The notes: generated from the sequence alone by a model not told the origin. Positions 51,180 to 60,928 are shown, numbered from the stretch's first letter. The stretch: 64,000 nucleotides of DNA from CAWJMF01 sp963843945 (GCA_963843945.1 CAWJMF010000006.1:639932-703931); one strand, 5' to 3'. Program-made: numbers and translations.

Positions 51180-51345
51180 TCAGTGGCCAAGATAAACCTC
51201 CACCACTTTCGGATCGGCCTTCACATGCGCCACCGAACCTTCCGAAAGCACCCGGCCACGGTCGAGCACCGTCACCTTGTGCGCGATCTCCTCGACGAAC
51301 CCATATCGTGCTCGATCACCAACACGAGGCGTTGCCCGAGATCAA
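51180..51345 (-). pseudogene. urtD: Urea ABC transporter ATPase UrtD, C-terminal stump
   Basis: The minus strand reads LVLVIEHDM, then after one missing base FVEEIAHKVTVLDRGRVLSE and GSVAHVKADPKVVEVYLGH, ending at the TGA at 51180. This is the H-loop and C-terminus of UrtD. Beyond about 51345 the sequence no longer matches UrtD in any frame. On the plus strand the same position marks the start of a kinase C-terminal fragment. So the rest of urtD has been lost by rearrangement. Confidence 0.65.
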
Positions 51346-51544
51346 GCTTAACCATCAGCAGACCGGAGAGCTGCGGCAGCTTTTGCCGATCGGTTATGTG
51401 CGCGGCATCCATGCGCTGCTGAATTCGATCGAGGAGCAGGAACCGGAAAAGGCGCCGCGCGTCGCCCTCCTGCGACAGTTTGTCGCGAACTTCCAACACG
51501 AACAATTCCGTGAAGCGCTCGGTCCGGAGATAGAGGCGGAGTGA
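51340..51544 (+). pseudogene. Sensor histidine kinase C-terminal stump
   Basis: Plus-strand frame ending TGA at 51542-51544 reads GELRQLLPIGYVRGIHALLN, SIEEQEPEKAPRVALLRQFV and ANFQHEQFREALG. This IGYVRGI... helix pair followed by a short acidic tail is common at the end of hybrid kinases that precede LuxR-type response regulators. The upstream end is cut at the urtD junction at about 51345, so kinase, sensor and receiver domains are gone. Its stop overlaps the GTG start of the regulator that follows, as in an intact two-component operon. Confidence 0.5.
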
Positions 51545-52455
51545 ATAAACCGCGCGCCATTGTTCTGGTGGTTGACGACAGTCCTGGCACATTAGGCATG
51601 CTCAACGAAACCTTGGAAACCGCCGGCTTCACCGTGTTGGTCGCTCAGTCAGGGCAGGTAGCGCTCGACCTGGTGGATCGGGTGACGCCCGGTATCGTGC
51701 TGATGGACGCGCTGATGCCGGGGCTGGATGGCTTCGAGACCTGCCGACGTATGAAGCAAAAGCCCGCCCTCGCGGCGGTGCCAATCGTATTCATGACCGG
51801 GCTGACCGAGACCGAGCACGTGATCCGTGGGCTGGAGGCGGGCGGGATCGATTACGTAACCAAGCCCGTGTTACCGAACGAGGTGGTTGCACGGGTTGGG
51901 GTGCATCTCGCAAGTGCTCGGCTGACCCGCAGCGCACATTTGGCACTGGATACGGCAGGTCGATTCCTTGTGGCGGTAAATCGCGAGGGGCACGTGCTAT
52001 GGACGACGCCGCAGGCGTCATTGCTGATTCAGAAGGCGGGCGGAGCCGCCCTGGAGACGCTCCCGCGGCCGGTCCAGGCTTGGCTACGCGCCTGTGTGGA
52101 GGGGCAGCCCGGCCCGCGCGCGGGCACTACCACGATGAAACTGAATGGTGACAGCGAGAGCTTGCAACTGTCCTTTATCGGCCAAGTTGGGCCCGACGAA
52201 TTGCTGCTGCGCGTTGTGGCTTTGCGGACCGATGACGAGGAGGTTTTGCTGCGCAGCCGCCTTGCCGTGACGTCGCGCGAAGCCGAGGTGCTGCTTTGGC
52301 TGAGCCGCGGCAAGTCCAATCGGGACATCGCCGCCATCCTCGGCCTGAGCCCGAGAACTGTGAACAAGCACCTCGAGCAGATGTTCGAAAAGCTATGCGT
52401 CGAAAACCGCGCTTCCGCGACAGCTCTGGCGGTCAGAATCCTGCAAGGATCTTGA
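51541..52455 (+). CDS. Response regulator, receiver plus LuxR-type HTH
   Basis: 304 residues. The receiver domain occupies about residues 5-120, with acidic pocket VVDDS, phospho-Asp in IVLMDALMPGLDGF, switch Thr in VFMTGL and Lys in YVTKPV. A middle PAS-like linker (about 135-225) leads to a C-terminal LuxR HTH (SREAEVLLWLSRGKSNRDIA, ILGLSPRTVNKHLEQMFEKL). GTG start at 51541, overlapping the stop of the kinase stump. Since the kinase is truncated, the regulator is probably an orphan or cross-regulated. Frame intact. Confidence 0.87.
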   Translation: MNKPRAIVLVVDDSPGTLGMLNETLETAGFTVLVAQSGQVALDLVDRVTPGIVLMDALMPGLDGFETCRRMKQKPALAAVPIVFMTGLTETEHVIRGLEAGGIDYVTKPVLPNEVVARVGVHLASARLTRSAHLALDTAGRFLVAVNREGHVLWTTPQASLLIQKAGGAALETLPRPVQAWLRACVEGQPGPRAGTTTMKLNGDSESLQLSFIGQVGPDELLLRVVALRTDDEEVLLRSRLAVTSREAEVLLWLSRGKSNRDIAAILGLSPRTVNKHLEQMFEKLCVENRASATALAVRILQGS

Positions 52456-52528
52456 ACCCAAGTGGGCCGGCGGGTGACCGAGCGCGAAGCTGGTGATTCT
52501 TCACAACGCACAACCCAAGTTTTAACGG

Positions 52529-54493
52529 TTAGTCCTTCCAATACGCGACGGCGCGCTTTTGAAACATGTCCCGAAATTGCACAGTGGAACGTTCCTGAAC
52601 CTCCCCGGTGCCCCAATCGAGAATGACGCCATACTGCCGCACAACGTCCAGACGGTCGAGATCGCCGGCCTTGTAGCGCCGGGCGACGTTATCCGGCGGT
52701 GTAGCGAGCCAACCACGCCGCTGCGCGCGAATGTGCGCACGTTCCCGCTCCGTGGCGGCGTGATCGATGGCGTACTCCGCGAGATCTTCGTCGATGACAT
52801 GCAGCACCACCCCATAATCCGTTCGGGCGCGCGCGAGGGAGACATAATCGTCCGCGACATCCTCCCGCACCAGCGCAGGGTCGCGCTCCAGCGGATCACC
52901 GTAACCGCCGCCGCCCGCGGTGGGGCGCGAAAAGACGTCCCCGGCGCTCAGGGGCAGGTCGGAAAAAACCGAACCGAGCCACAAATCCTGATCCGATCCG
53001 GCACGCCTCAGGCTCAAGCCGTGCGGCATCGACGGCAGACCGCCGTTGATCCCCCAAACGATGGCCCGTTCGCGATCGCAGATGTAGGAAATCACCGTGC
53101 GGTCGGCATCCCCCAACGTGGTCGTCTTGCGCACGCCGGCGCCGCCACGCCATTTGCCCGGCCCTGGCGAATCCGTGAGAACCTGGTACTCGTTGGTCAA
53201 TATCGGAGAAACCCGCTCCTGGCCTTCAACCGGCTGCGATTGCAAGCCGGTGCCGAAGCAAGCCGTGGTGACGTTGCAGCCGTCGCGGCCGTTGCGCCCG
53301 CCCCAGCCGCCGGGAAGCCAGTCGTAGAACATGAAGATCGGCTTCGCATCACCGCGCAGATCACGCCCGCCGGTCAGCAAATACTCGAGGTTGAACGCAC
53401 AGGCGATCGCCCGCTCGGGCATGATCTTCGACCAGATTTCGTAGATCGAATTCATGATCTTCTCGAACGGCATCAGGAACCCGGTCACCGCGATCGGCCA
53501 GCGCGCGTTGACCACGGTATCCTCCGGCGCGATCACCTCGATCGGCCTGTAGAAGCCCGAGTTCAGCGGCAGGTCAGGGAAAAACGTCTTCATGCCCGCC
53601 ACCACCGCCGAGAACGTGGTGCCGAAACCCGAGTTGTACAACGAGCCGATGCACGGATGGCTGCCGGTGAAATCGTAGATCGCGCGATCCCCTGCGATCG
53701 TCAGCTTGACCTTGATCGGTATCATCCCTTCCTCGCCCGCCGGATCGCGGTCGATGAAATCCTGCGTTTCCCACGAACCGTCGGGAAGTGCCGCGAGCCG
53801 CTGCCGCAGCGCGCGTTCAACATAATCCTGCACGTCGGCAAAGCCGCTCATCACGGTCTGCTTGCCGTATTTCCCCACAAGGCGGAGGATTTCCCGTTCG
53901 GCGACGCGGGTTGCTTCAGCCTGCGACTGCATATCGCCGATAATCGAGGCCGGATCGCGCGTATTCGCCGCGATCAGATGCGCGACGTCGCGGCGGAAGG
54001 TGCCTCCATCCCACAACCGCACCGGGGTGATGCGGATGCCCTCACGGAACATCTCCTTGGCCGCTACGTCGAACGAGCCGGGCACGCTGCCGCCGACATC
54101 GGACCAGTGGCCGTTGGACTGCGAGAACGCGATCGGCGCATCATCAACAAAGATCGGCCGAATAAGCCGCACGTCGGGAAAATGCGTGCCACCGGCATAG
54201 GGATCATTGATGGCATAGACATCGCCCGGCTTCATATCGCCTTCAAAGAAACGAATGACCTCCTCGCATGTATAGTGCAAGGTACCGACATGAACCGCGA
54301 TATCGGCATTGCCCTGCGCGATCGAGTCTCCATTTACGTCGTTCAGCGCATTCGAAAAATCCCGATTGTAGATTACAAACGAATAGCACGTCCGCAGTAT
54401 CTGCTCGGCCATCTGATCCACAGTCGTGATGAACGAGTTCTTCAACACCTCGAAAGTAACCGGATCGAGCGCAAAATCCTGCTGCACGGCCAT
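52529..54493 (-). CDS. hyuB: Hydantoinase B / oxoprolinase-type subunit
   Basis: 654-residue HyuB-family protein: DPVTFEVLKNSFITTVDQMA, FSNALNDVNGDSIAQGN, AINDPYAGGTHFPDVRLIRP, FTGSHPCIGSLYNSGFGTTF and VFSRPTAGGGGYGDPLERDP. With HyuA it forms ATP-dependent enzymes such as N-methylhydantoinase, 5-oxoprolinase or acetone/acetophenone carboxylase. The true substrate cannot be told from sequence. Slightly longer than many HyuB proteins because of a C-terminal extension (after PTAGGGGYGDP). Starts 2 bases after the hyuA stop, so they are coupled. Confidence 0.88.
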   Translation of the reverse strand: MAVQQDFALDPVTFEVLKNSFITTVDQMAEQILRTCYSFVIYNRDFSNALNDVNGDSIAQGNADIAVHVGTLHYTCEEVIRFFEGDMKPGDVYAINDPYAGGTHFPDVRLIRPIFVDDAPIAFSQSNGHWSDVGGSVPGSFDVAAKEMFREGIRITPVRLWDGGTFRRDVAHLIAANTRDPASIIGDMQSQAEATRVAEREILRLVGKYGKQTVMSGFADVQDYVERALRQRLAALPDGSWETQDFIDRDPAGEEGMIPIKVKLTIAGDRAIYDFTGSHPCIGSLYNSGFGTTFSAVVAGMKTFFPDLPLNSGFYRPIEVIAPEDTVVNARWPIAVTGFLMPFEKIMNSIYEIWSKIMPERAIACAFNLEYLLTGGRDLRGDAKPIFMFYDWLPGGWGGRNGRDGCNVTTACFGTGLQSQPVEGQERVSPILTNEYQVLTDSPGPGKWRGGAGVRKTTTLGDADRTVISYICDRERAIVWGINGGLPSMPHGLSLRRAGSDQDLWLGSVFSDLPLSAGDVFSRPTAGGGGYGDPLERDPALVREDVADDYVSLARARTDYGVVLHVIDEDLAEYAIDHAATERERAHIRAQRRGWLATPPDNVARRYKAGDLDRLDVVRQYGVILDWGTGEVQERSTVQFRDMFQKRAVAYWKD

Positions 54494-54495
54494 CT

Positions 54496-56520
54496 TCAGC
54501 CACCCATACGCATGACGATGTTGAGGAATCGGTCCACCTTGGCGCTGACCCCCGGCGGGATGACCGTCGTGAAATCAAGTTGCTCGACGATTGCCGGCCC
54601 CTCCAGCGCCGCGCCGGCCGGCAGATCGTCGCGGCGATAGACCGGCGTTTCAGCCGCGCCATGGCCATCGAACCAAACCGTGCGGTGCTGCGATGGCGCC
54701 GGCATGCGGCCGTTTTCGGGGTGCTCGCGAAACGCCGCCTTCGGCACTATCCCGACCGCGCGCAGATTGAGTCGATAAATGTCCACCGGCGCATCGTCGC
54801 GGCGAAAGTTGTACTCACGCTCATGCTGGACATGGAACCCGCCGACCAGATCAGCGATCGGCCCCACCGGCTGCCCGGCCGGAACTGCGAGCGAGCGCCA
54901 CTGCCCCCGATACATCATGTCGATGCTGCGCTCCATCACGACGTCGAGGTCGCTCACGCCCTCATGGTGCATCCGCTCCCACGCTTCCTTTTCGAGCGCG
55001 CCGAATTCGGTCTCGATCGCCGCGGGGTCGGCGTCGGCGGCCGGCATGATGTAGCTGGCCGCGAGATCATGCTGCACGTCGACCAGCAGACATCCCAGCG
55101 CCGAGGTCACCCCTGGGCTGGGCGGCACGATCACGGTCGGTATCGATAGCTCGCGCGCGAGTGCCGCCCCGTGCAGCGGCCCGGCGCCCCCGAACGCCAC
55201 CAGCGCGAAGTCACGCGGATCATGGCCGCGGCTGATGGAAATAAGCCTCACAGCGTCCGCCATGTTGGCGTTGGCAACTTTCAGGATCGCCTGCGCGGCT
55301 TCATGCAACTCCATCCCCAGTGGGGCCGCGACATCGCGCTGCACCGCCGCTTCCGCCAACGCCGGATCGAGCCGCACGCTGCCACCCGCCAGTCCATGCG
55401 CAAGCCGGCCGAGCACCACATGCGCATCGGTGTTGGTTGGCGCCGAGTTGCCGCGGCCATAGCAAGCGGGTCCGGGATCGGCCCCGGCGGATTGCGGCCC
55501 GTTGTGCAGCGATCCAGCGTCGTCGATCCAGGCCAGTGACCCGCCGCCCGCGCCGATCGTAAGCACCTCGATCGACGGAAAGCGGATCGGGTAGCCGAAC
55601 TCGATGAACCAGTCCTTGGTGACGCGCGACCGCCCCTCCCAGGCCAGCGAGACGTCACAACTGGTGCCGCCCATATCGAGACCGATCGAGTTGGCATAAC
55701 CGCACTGCATCGCGATATGGCGGCTAGCGATCGCACCGGCCGCGATGCCGGATCCGGCGAGGCGCGCGGCGAAGTTGGTGGCGCCCTTCGCCGTCATCAC
55801 CCCGCCGCCGCTGTGCAGCAGCAGAAGGTCGCTGCTATAGCCGCCCTCGGCCAGCCGGTCGCCGAGACGGGCAGTATACTGGCCCACGACCGGGGCCAGC
55901 ACAGCGTTCACCACGGTGGTAGAGAACCGCTCGTGTTCAAAAATCTCCGGCAGCACATCGGCGCTGGCGGTGATCGGGATGCCTGGCAGTTCCTCCTCCA
56001 GGATGGCTTTCATCCGCCGTTCGTTGGCGCCGTTCATGAAGGCGTTCATAAAGCAGACCGCGACTGCCGCGACACCGCGCTTGCGCAAGATGCGGGCGAC
56101 ATCCCGGGCGCCCGCTTCGTCGAGCGGCACCACAACGCGCCCCTCGGCGTCCACCCGCTCGGTTACCGTAAGCCGGTCGCGGCGAGGGATGTATGGCCGG
56201 GCCACGTCCTTGTAGGTGTCCCAGAGATCTTCCTTGTTGGCGCGGCGGATTTCGATCACATCGCGAAATCCCTCGGTGCAGACCATCGCCGCGCGCGGCA
56301 GGCGGCGGGTGATCAGCGCGTTGGTCGCGACCGTGGTACCGTGGGAGAACAGCGTCACGTCGCTCAGATCGACATGTTCCTGTGCGAGACCCGCGAAAAG
56401 CCCCTCGATCGGATCTTTGCTGGAGGCGGTCTTGGCGACGCGCATCACCCCCGTGGTCTCGTCGAGCAGACAGAAGTCAGTGAACGTGCCACCGATATCG
56501 ACGGCTATACGCAGGCCCAT
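54496..56520 (-). CDS. hyuA: Hydantoinase A / oxoprolinase-type subunit
   Basis: 674-residue HyuA-family ATPase with an actin-like nucleotide fold: phosphate-1 motif VDIGGTFTDFCLLDETTG at residues 7-24, LFSHGTTVATNALITRR, SIGLDMGGTSCDVSLAWEGR, VLTIGAGGGSLAWIDDAGSL, GADPGPACYGRGNSAPTNTD and FALVAFGGAGPLHGAALARE. ATP-dependent partner of HyuB for ring opening or carboxylation. GGGATAGGCAAG precedes the ATG. Both genes are clean in frame. No amidase or racemase of a hydantoin pathway is adjacent. The fmdA amidase is 4 kb away but in a separate operon. Confidence 0.88.
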   Translation of the reverse strand: MGLRIAVDIGGTFTDFCLLDETTGVMRVAKTASSKDPIEGLFAGLAQEHVDLSDVTLFSHGTTVATNALITRRLPRAAMVCTEGFRDVIEIRRANKEDLWDTYKDVARPYIPRRDRLTVTERVDAEGRVVVPLDEAGARDVARILRKRGVAAVAVCFMNAFMNGANERRMKAILEEELPGIPITASADVLPEIFEHERFSTTVVNAVLAPVVGQYTARLGDRLAEGGYSSDLLLLHSGGGVMTAKGATNFAARLAGSGIAAGAIASRHIAMQCGYANSIGLDMGGTSCDVSLAWEGRSRVTKDWFIEFGYPIRFPSIEVLTIGAGGGSLAWIDDAGSLHNGPQSAGADPGPACYGRGNSAPTNTDAHVVLGRLAHGLAGGSVRLDPALAEAAVQRDVAAPLGMELHEAAQAILKVANANMADAVRLISISRGHDPRDFALVAFGGAGPLHGAALARELSIPTVIVPPSPGVTSALGCLLVDVQHDLAASYIMPAADADPAAIETEFGALEKEAWERMHHEGVSDLDVVMERSIDMMYRGQWRSLAVPAGQPVGPIADLVGGFHVQHEREYNFRRDDAPVDIYRLNLRAVGIVPKAAFREHPENGRMPAPSQHRTVWFDGHGAAETPVYRRDDLPAGAALEGPAIVEQLDFTTVIPPGVSAKVDRFLNIVMRMGG

Positions 56521-56689
56521 CTTGCCTATCCCATGCTGTCACGCGTCGGTTGGCCAGATGAAGCCACCTTTCGGCGTTGAGTTTGCACACCGATCGACCG
56601 GGTGGCAACGCCTCGCGAAGCCCTGAGACGGCGGCCTTTTGGAAGCAACAACCCCGGGGGAGAACAGCCCGCCCGCTGTTGGCGAAGCA

Positions 56690-56790
56690 GGTATCCACTC
56701 TTCGCTGCTTCACCGAAGGCTTCAATACCAAGGATCGGCAGGGCGCGAAGCTAGTTCTCGCTGACCGGGAGTTGCGGCCGCATTGGTTGA
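56690..56790 (+). pseudogene. Possible C-terminal tail of a TPR/adenylate-cyclase-type protein
   Basis: The frame reads STLRCFTEGFNTKDRQGAKL followed by VLADRELR. Many class III adenylate-cyclase/TPR proteins of alphaproteobacteria end LY.WFTEGFDT.DL..AKALLDEL, which this matches with several substitutions. Nothing of the preceding protein is present. It is a 30-residue relic at best. Confidence 0.3.
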
Positions 56791-56827
56791 TCAAAAATAG
56801 CGGGCAGTCCTACATTCGAGCTTGGGA

Positions 56828-57235
56828 TCAGGACGGCATCTTGGCGAATTGGGTCCGCTCCCCGCCCGCGTGGAACCATGGCTGGGCGCTGCTGCAAAAC
56901 AGCTCCATCGTCGGCTTGTAGGCAGTCGGGTCATCCAAACTTCCGGCCAGGAAGATTGTAATACCGGGAAACGCATCGGCCTCGGCGATCACGCCCGAAC
57001 CGCAGTTCGGACAAAAGCGGCGGCGGACCGCTCGGCCGGCGTCACTGATTTCATCGTAGGTCTTCAGGTCTCCCAGCACGCTGACCGAGGAAGTCGGAAA
57101 GCCTATCGTTGTTTCGAATGCAGAGCCGGTAAAGCGCTGGCAATTGCGGCAATGGCAAATGCCGCTGAATGCTGGCTCGCCCGTCGCGGTGTAGCGAACA
57201 CGTCCACACAGGCAGCCACCGGTCGTATCGGTCAT
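56828..57235 (-). CDS. GFA family protein (glutathione-dependent formaldehyde-activating type)
   Basis: 135-residue zinc protein of the GFA/Mss4-like fold. Zinc ligands: GGCLCGRVRY, CHCRNCQRFTG and FCPNCGSGVIAEAD; the hydrophobic TIFLAGSLDDP and TMELFCSSAQPWF follow. Family members are annotated as formaldehyde-activating or centromere-V-like proteins, but most have no proven activity. Intact. A second, frameshifted GFA gene lies at 62957. Confidence 0.87.
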   Translation of the reverse strand: MTDTTGGCLCGRVRYTATGEPAFSGICHCRNCQRFTGSAFETTIGFPTSSVSVLGDLKTYDEISDAGRAVRRRFCPNCGSGVIAEADAFPGITIFLAGSLDDPTAYKPTMELFCSSAQPWFHAGGERTQFAKMPS

Positions 57236-57339
57236 TGTCGCTCTCCCCTCGGATTTTTATTGGCCGCATTCATCGCACGATCCTGCGGGGTTCGCACGCC
57301 AAATCCTCCGAGTGAAATTCAGCGACACTAACGCTTTCT

Positions 57340-58323
57340 TCAGCGTGCGCGCTGGCCGCGGAGGAAATCGAGGGCTGTGGCAAAGATGACCACCACGCCA
57401 AGCGTTATCAGCTGGATGTAGCCGCTGATCCGCAGCATATCCATCCCGTTTGATAGCATCGTAACGAACAGTGCCCCAAGCAGAGCGGAGCTGACACCGC
57501 CGCTACCGCCGCGCAGGCTCGCGCCGCCGATCACCGCCGCTGCGATGCTCTGCAGCATCAGGCTGCCGCCGAGGTTGGGCTCCCCCGAACCGGTGCGCGC
57601 GATCAGCATCAAGGCGCCCAGCGCCGCCAGCAGCGAGCAGGCCACGTAAGTGCCACCGAGAACGAGCCGCGCCGGCAGACCCGCTACCGATGCGGCGCGC
57701 GGGTTGCCGCCGATAATATAGACCGCCCGGCCGAATACCGTGCGCGTCAGGCCGAACCATGCCAGCAGCATGACGGCGATCGCGATAGCCACCGTCACCC
57801 GCACACCCAGGATATGGTCATCGGCGAGCAAGTCGGAAAAGCTGTCCGGAACCCCGAATACCGGCTTGCCACCGGAAATGGTTGTGGCCAGACCGAGGCA
57901 GATGTTCAGGCTGGCAAGTGTGGCGATGAACGGATTGACCCCGACGGCGGCCACCAGCAGGCCGTTGAACAGACCAACCGCCAGTCCGAACGCAAGCCCA
58001 ACCGCGATACCGGCCGCGAGAACCCACCATGCCGGATCCTCGCCATGGCCGACCAGCACCAACGCGCTCGCCACGCCCACGGCAGACACCGCCGTGCCAA
58101 GCGACAGGTCGAAACCGCGCGTGAGGATCACCAGCGTCTGAGCAACCGTGAAGATCACCAGGTAGCTCGCCTGCTGCATGACGTTGAGCATGTTGCCCCG
58201 CGAGATGATGCGCGGCTCGGTCAGCGCGAACGCGACCTCCATCAGCACTATCAGGGCCAGCAACACGGGCTGGCTGCCAAGTCCCTCGAACGGCCGGCGC
58301 AACGAGGAGCGGGCATCAGACAC
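57340..58323 (-). CDS. Ribose-type ABC transporter permease (second permease)
   Basis: 327-residue RbsC-like permease, intact. About eight to ten hydrophobic segments. Family signatures: ILTRGFDLSLGTAVSAVGVA, NPFIATLASLNICLGLATTI, YIIGGNPRAASVAG and AAAVIGGASLRGGSGGVSSA. Last gene of the operon binding protein-ATPase-permease-permease; its start overlaps the previous permease by 8 bases. Two different permeases imply a heterodimeric channel. Confidence 0.88.
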   Translation of the reverse strand: MSDARSSLRRPFEGLGSQPVLLALIVLMEVAFALTEPRIISRGNMLNVMQQASYLVIFTVAQTLVILTRGFDLSLGTAVSAVGVASALVLVGHGEDPAWWVLAAGIAVGLAFGLAVGLFNGLLVAAVGVNPFIATLASLNICLGLATTISGGKPVFGVPDSFSDLLADDHILGVRVTVAIAIAVMLLAWFGLTRTVFGRAVYIIGGNPRAASVAGLPARLVLGGTYVACSLLAALGALMLIARTGSGEPNLGGSLMLQSIAAAVIGGASLRGGSGGVSSALLGALFVTMLSNGMDMLRISGYIQLITLGVVVIFATALDFLRGQRAR

Positions 58324-59333
58324 GGACTGTCTGCCGGCGCCGGCCCAGCACCTCCACGCTCACTGCCACCGCCAGGACACACCCCAGCACGATCGACTGC
58401 ACTCTGGTATCGATGCGCATGAGATCCATGGCGTTCGTCAGCGTGAGTAGAAAGATCGCGCCGAGTGCCACCATCTCGACCCTGCCGATGCCGCCGCGCA
58501 AGCTGACCCCACCGAGCACGCCGCGGCCAGACTCTCCAGCATCAGCGATTCGCCGGTGCTGGCTTGCCCGACCCGATTTCAGCGGTCAGCAAGAGGCCCG
58601 TCACCGACCCCAGCAACGAGCTGAGCACATAGGCGAGCAGCAGCATTCCGCGAGCGTTGATTCCGGAATTGACCGCCGCCTGCAGATTGCCGCCGCTGGC
58701 ATAGATATACCGGCCGATCCTGGTTAGATTGAGTAGACACCAGAGCACGCCGACGACGACAACGGCTGCATATAGGGCGACCGGCAATCCCAGCACGATC
58801 GCCCGTCCCAGACCAGCTACATAGCTGGCCGGCATGCCGTAAATCGGAATGCCGTTGGTCAGCAGCAGCGCGAGCCCATTGGCGATCGACATCGTGCCCA
58901 GCGTCGCCATGAACGGCGGAACACGTAACACTGCGACGCATAGTGCGTTGGCCAGACCAACCAATAGCCCGCAGCCGAGGCCGGCCAGGACGCCCAATCC
59001 TATTATCGTCGCCGTCGCGTGCACGCCATACTCAGGCAGCCCGGCCATCACGCTCGCAGAGGCGACGCTGGTGAGGGCGATCACCGCGCCGATCGACAGA
59101 TCGAGCCCACCCACGATCAGCACCAGCATCTGACCTGAGGCCGCGATCATCAGAAATGACGCATTGCGCAGCACATTGACTATGTTCTGAGCGCCCAGGA
59201 AATAAGGCTGAGTCACCGACAGCACGACTACCAGCAAAACGAACAGCACCGGCAGGACACCGGCGTCTCCGAACAAAACGGCCGAGCGCAAGCGCGCGTG
59301 CACCGGGTGGCCGCTATCCCCGCCAATGCTCAT
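58316..59333 (-). pseudogene. Ribose-type ABC transporter permease (first permease), frameshifted near the end
   Basis: RbsC-like permease, about 335 residues. Continuous from the ATG at 59333 for 260 residues (LIVGGLDLSIGAVIALTSVA, PPFMATLGTMSIANGLALLL, YIYASGGNLQAAVNSGINAR). One base is missing near 58560, and another near 58523. The remainder reads LMLESLAAA, LGGVSLRGGIGRVEMVALGA and LLTLTNAMDLMRIDTRVQSI to the end at 58316. Its first codons overlap the end of the ATPase gene. Since the other three operon genes are intact, the breaks may be sequence errors. Confidence 0.83.
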
Positions 59334-60928
59334 TCTGCTGCCTGATGGTGCGCGCCATGATCGGCTCCGGCGAAGAAGTGCGAAAGGACACGCTGCTCGC
59401 TGATCTCGTCCCCCTGCAACTCGGCCACGATGCGCGCGCGGTGCATCACGTACAACCGCTGCGACAGGTTCATCACCTCAGGCAGCTCCGATGATACCAG
59501 GACGATCGCGGCCCCCCCTTCGGCAAGAGACTTGATGAATTCGTACACCTCGAATTTCGCGCCTACGTCGATGCCCACCGTCGGCTCGTCGAACAGGAAT
59601 ACGCTAAGGTCGCGCGTCATCCCGCGGGAAAGTACCACCTTCTGCCGGTTTCCGCCGGACAGGTTGACCACGCCTTGCTCGATGCGCGGCGGACCAAGGC
59701 GCAGCTTCTCCACGATCCGCTGCACCCGGCGACGTTCTTCCGCTCGGCGGAGCACCGGCCCGTGGGCGAAGGCGGCGCAGTCGAGCGCGGCCATCGACAC
59801 ATTTTCCCGCACGGGACGCGACAGGGCGAGCCCCTCCGCGACACGATCCGAAGGAAAGTAACAGATCCCAGCACGCAGCGCTGCCCTCGGCGACAGCCCG
59901 CGGATTTCCTGGCCACGGTGGCGGATCGTGCCTCCGGTGATCACCTCCAATCCGAAGGCGGCCCGGATCAGTTCCGACTTGCCGCAGCCCACGAGCCCGG
60001 CGATGCCCACTACCTCACCAGCACGCACGTGGAGGGAGGCCTCCTCGACCAATCCAGTGGCCAGCGACAGCCGATCCGTTTCAAACAGTATCGCGCCCGG
60101 CGCACCGCGGATCTCCGGGAACAGCGCCTCGACCGCGCGGCCGGTCATCAATTCGATAAGTTGACGATCGCTCACGGACTCGGCGCGCACCGTCGTGATC
60201 TTGCGGCCATCCCGAAGCACGGTGATCCGGTCGGCTAGCCGGCGGATCTCGGCGAGGCGATGAGAAACATAAATAATCCCGACGCCCGACGCTTTCAGGC
60301 GCGCCATTAGTTCGAACAACCGAGCGGTCTCCGCTTCGGTCAGTGAAGCCGTCGGCTCATCGAGAATCAGGAGCCGGACATTGGTCAGCAACGCCTTGGC
60401 GATCTCGACCATCTGCTGGTGCGCGCGCGATAGTTCGCCGACCTTTCGGTCAGCCTGCAGGTCAAACCCGAGTTCGGCGATGATCTCCCGCGCCCGACGC
60501 CGCATGGTCTTTCGGTCTAGCACCCCGAGGGCGCTTTTCTCCCGCCCCAGAAACAAGTTGTCCTGGACGCTGAGGTCGGGGACGAGGCTGAACTCCTGGA
60601 ACACCGGACTGATCCCGATGAGCCGGGCGCGATGCGGCGTCAGGTCGGAAAGGCGTTCGCCCTGATAACGCATGTCTCCGGCATTGGCCTGAAGCGTGCC
60701 GGCGATGATGTTGATCAGCGTCGATTTCCCGGCGCCGTTCTCACCGAACAATGCATGGATCTCGCCACGCCGCAGGTCGAAATCCACACCATCGAGCGCG
60801 AGCGCGCCCGGGAAGCGCCGGGAGATGCCTGTCATCTCCAGCAGCAACTCAGCGTCACCCTCGTTCGCGGCTCCCTTGGCGTGCCAAGCGTCTGGTCTGC
60901 TTGGCGTGTCGGGCGCCGCTGGCGTCAT
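59330..60928 (-). CDS. Ribose/galactose-type ABC transporter ATP-binding protein, two ABC domains
   Basis: 532-residue RbsA/MglA-like double ATPase. First domain: Walker A GENGAGKST, signature-like LSRAHQQMVEIAKAL, Walker B LLILDEPTASL. Second domain: degenerate Walker A GLVGCGKSE, signature LSGGNRQKVVLSRGM, FLFDEPTVGIDVGAKFE. The degenerate second site is normal for this family. Start taken as the ATG at 60928, which overlaps the binding-protein stop by one base (TGATG); a GTG one codon earlier is possible. It energises the two permeases downstream. Confidence 0.88.
   Translation of the reverse strand: MTPAAPDTPSRPDAWHAKGAANEGDAELLLEMTGISRRFPGALALDGVDFDLRRGEIHALFGENGAGKSTLINIIAGTLQANAGDMRYQGERLSDLTPHRARLIGISPVFQEFSLVPDLSVQDNLFLGREKSALGVLDRKTMRRRAREIIAELGFDLQADRKVGELSRAHQQMVEIAKALLTNVRLLILDEPTASLTEAETARLFELMARLKASGVGIIYVSHRLAEIRRLADRITVLRDGRKITTVRAESVSDRQLIELMTGRAVEALFPEIRGAPGAILFETDRLSLATGLVEEASLHVRAGEVVGIAGLVGCGKSELIRAAFGLEVITGGTIRHRGQEIRGLSPRAALRAGICYFPSDRVAEGLALSRPVRENVSMAALDCAAFAHGPVLRRAEERRRVQRIVEKLRLGPPRIEQGVVNLSGGNRQKVVLSRGMTRDLSVFLFDEPTVGIDVGAKFEVYEFIKSLAEGGAAIVLVSSELPEVMNLSQRLYVMHRARIVAELQGDEISEQRVLSHFFAGADHGAHHQAAE

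Noticed and set aside
52559..54640. A 693-residue open frame on the plus strand opposite hyuB/hyuA
   Set aside because: It is the antisense shadow of a GC-rich gene: His/Arg/Asp-rich composition, no domain, no ribosome binding site, and the opposite strand encodes well-conserved HyuB and HyuA.
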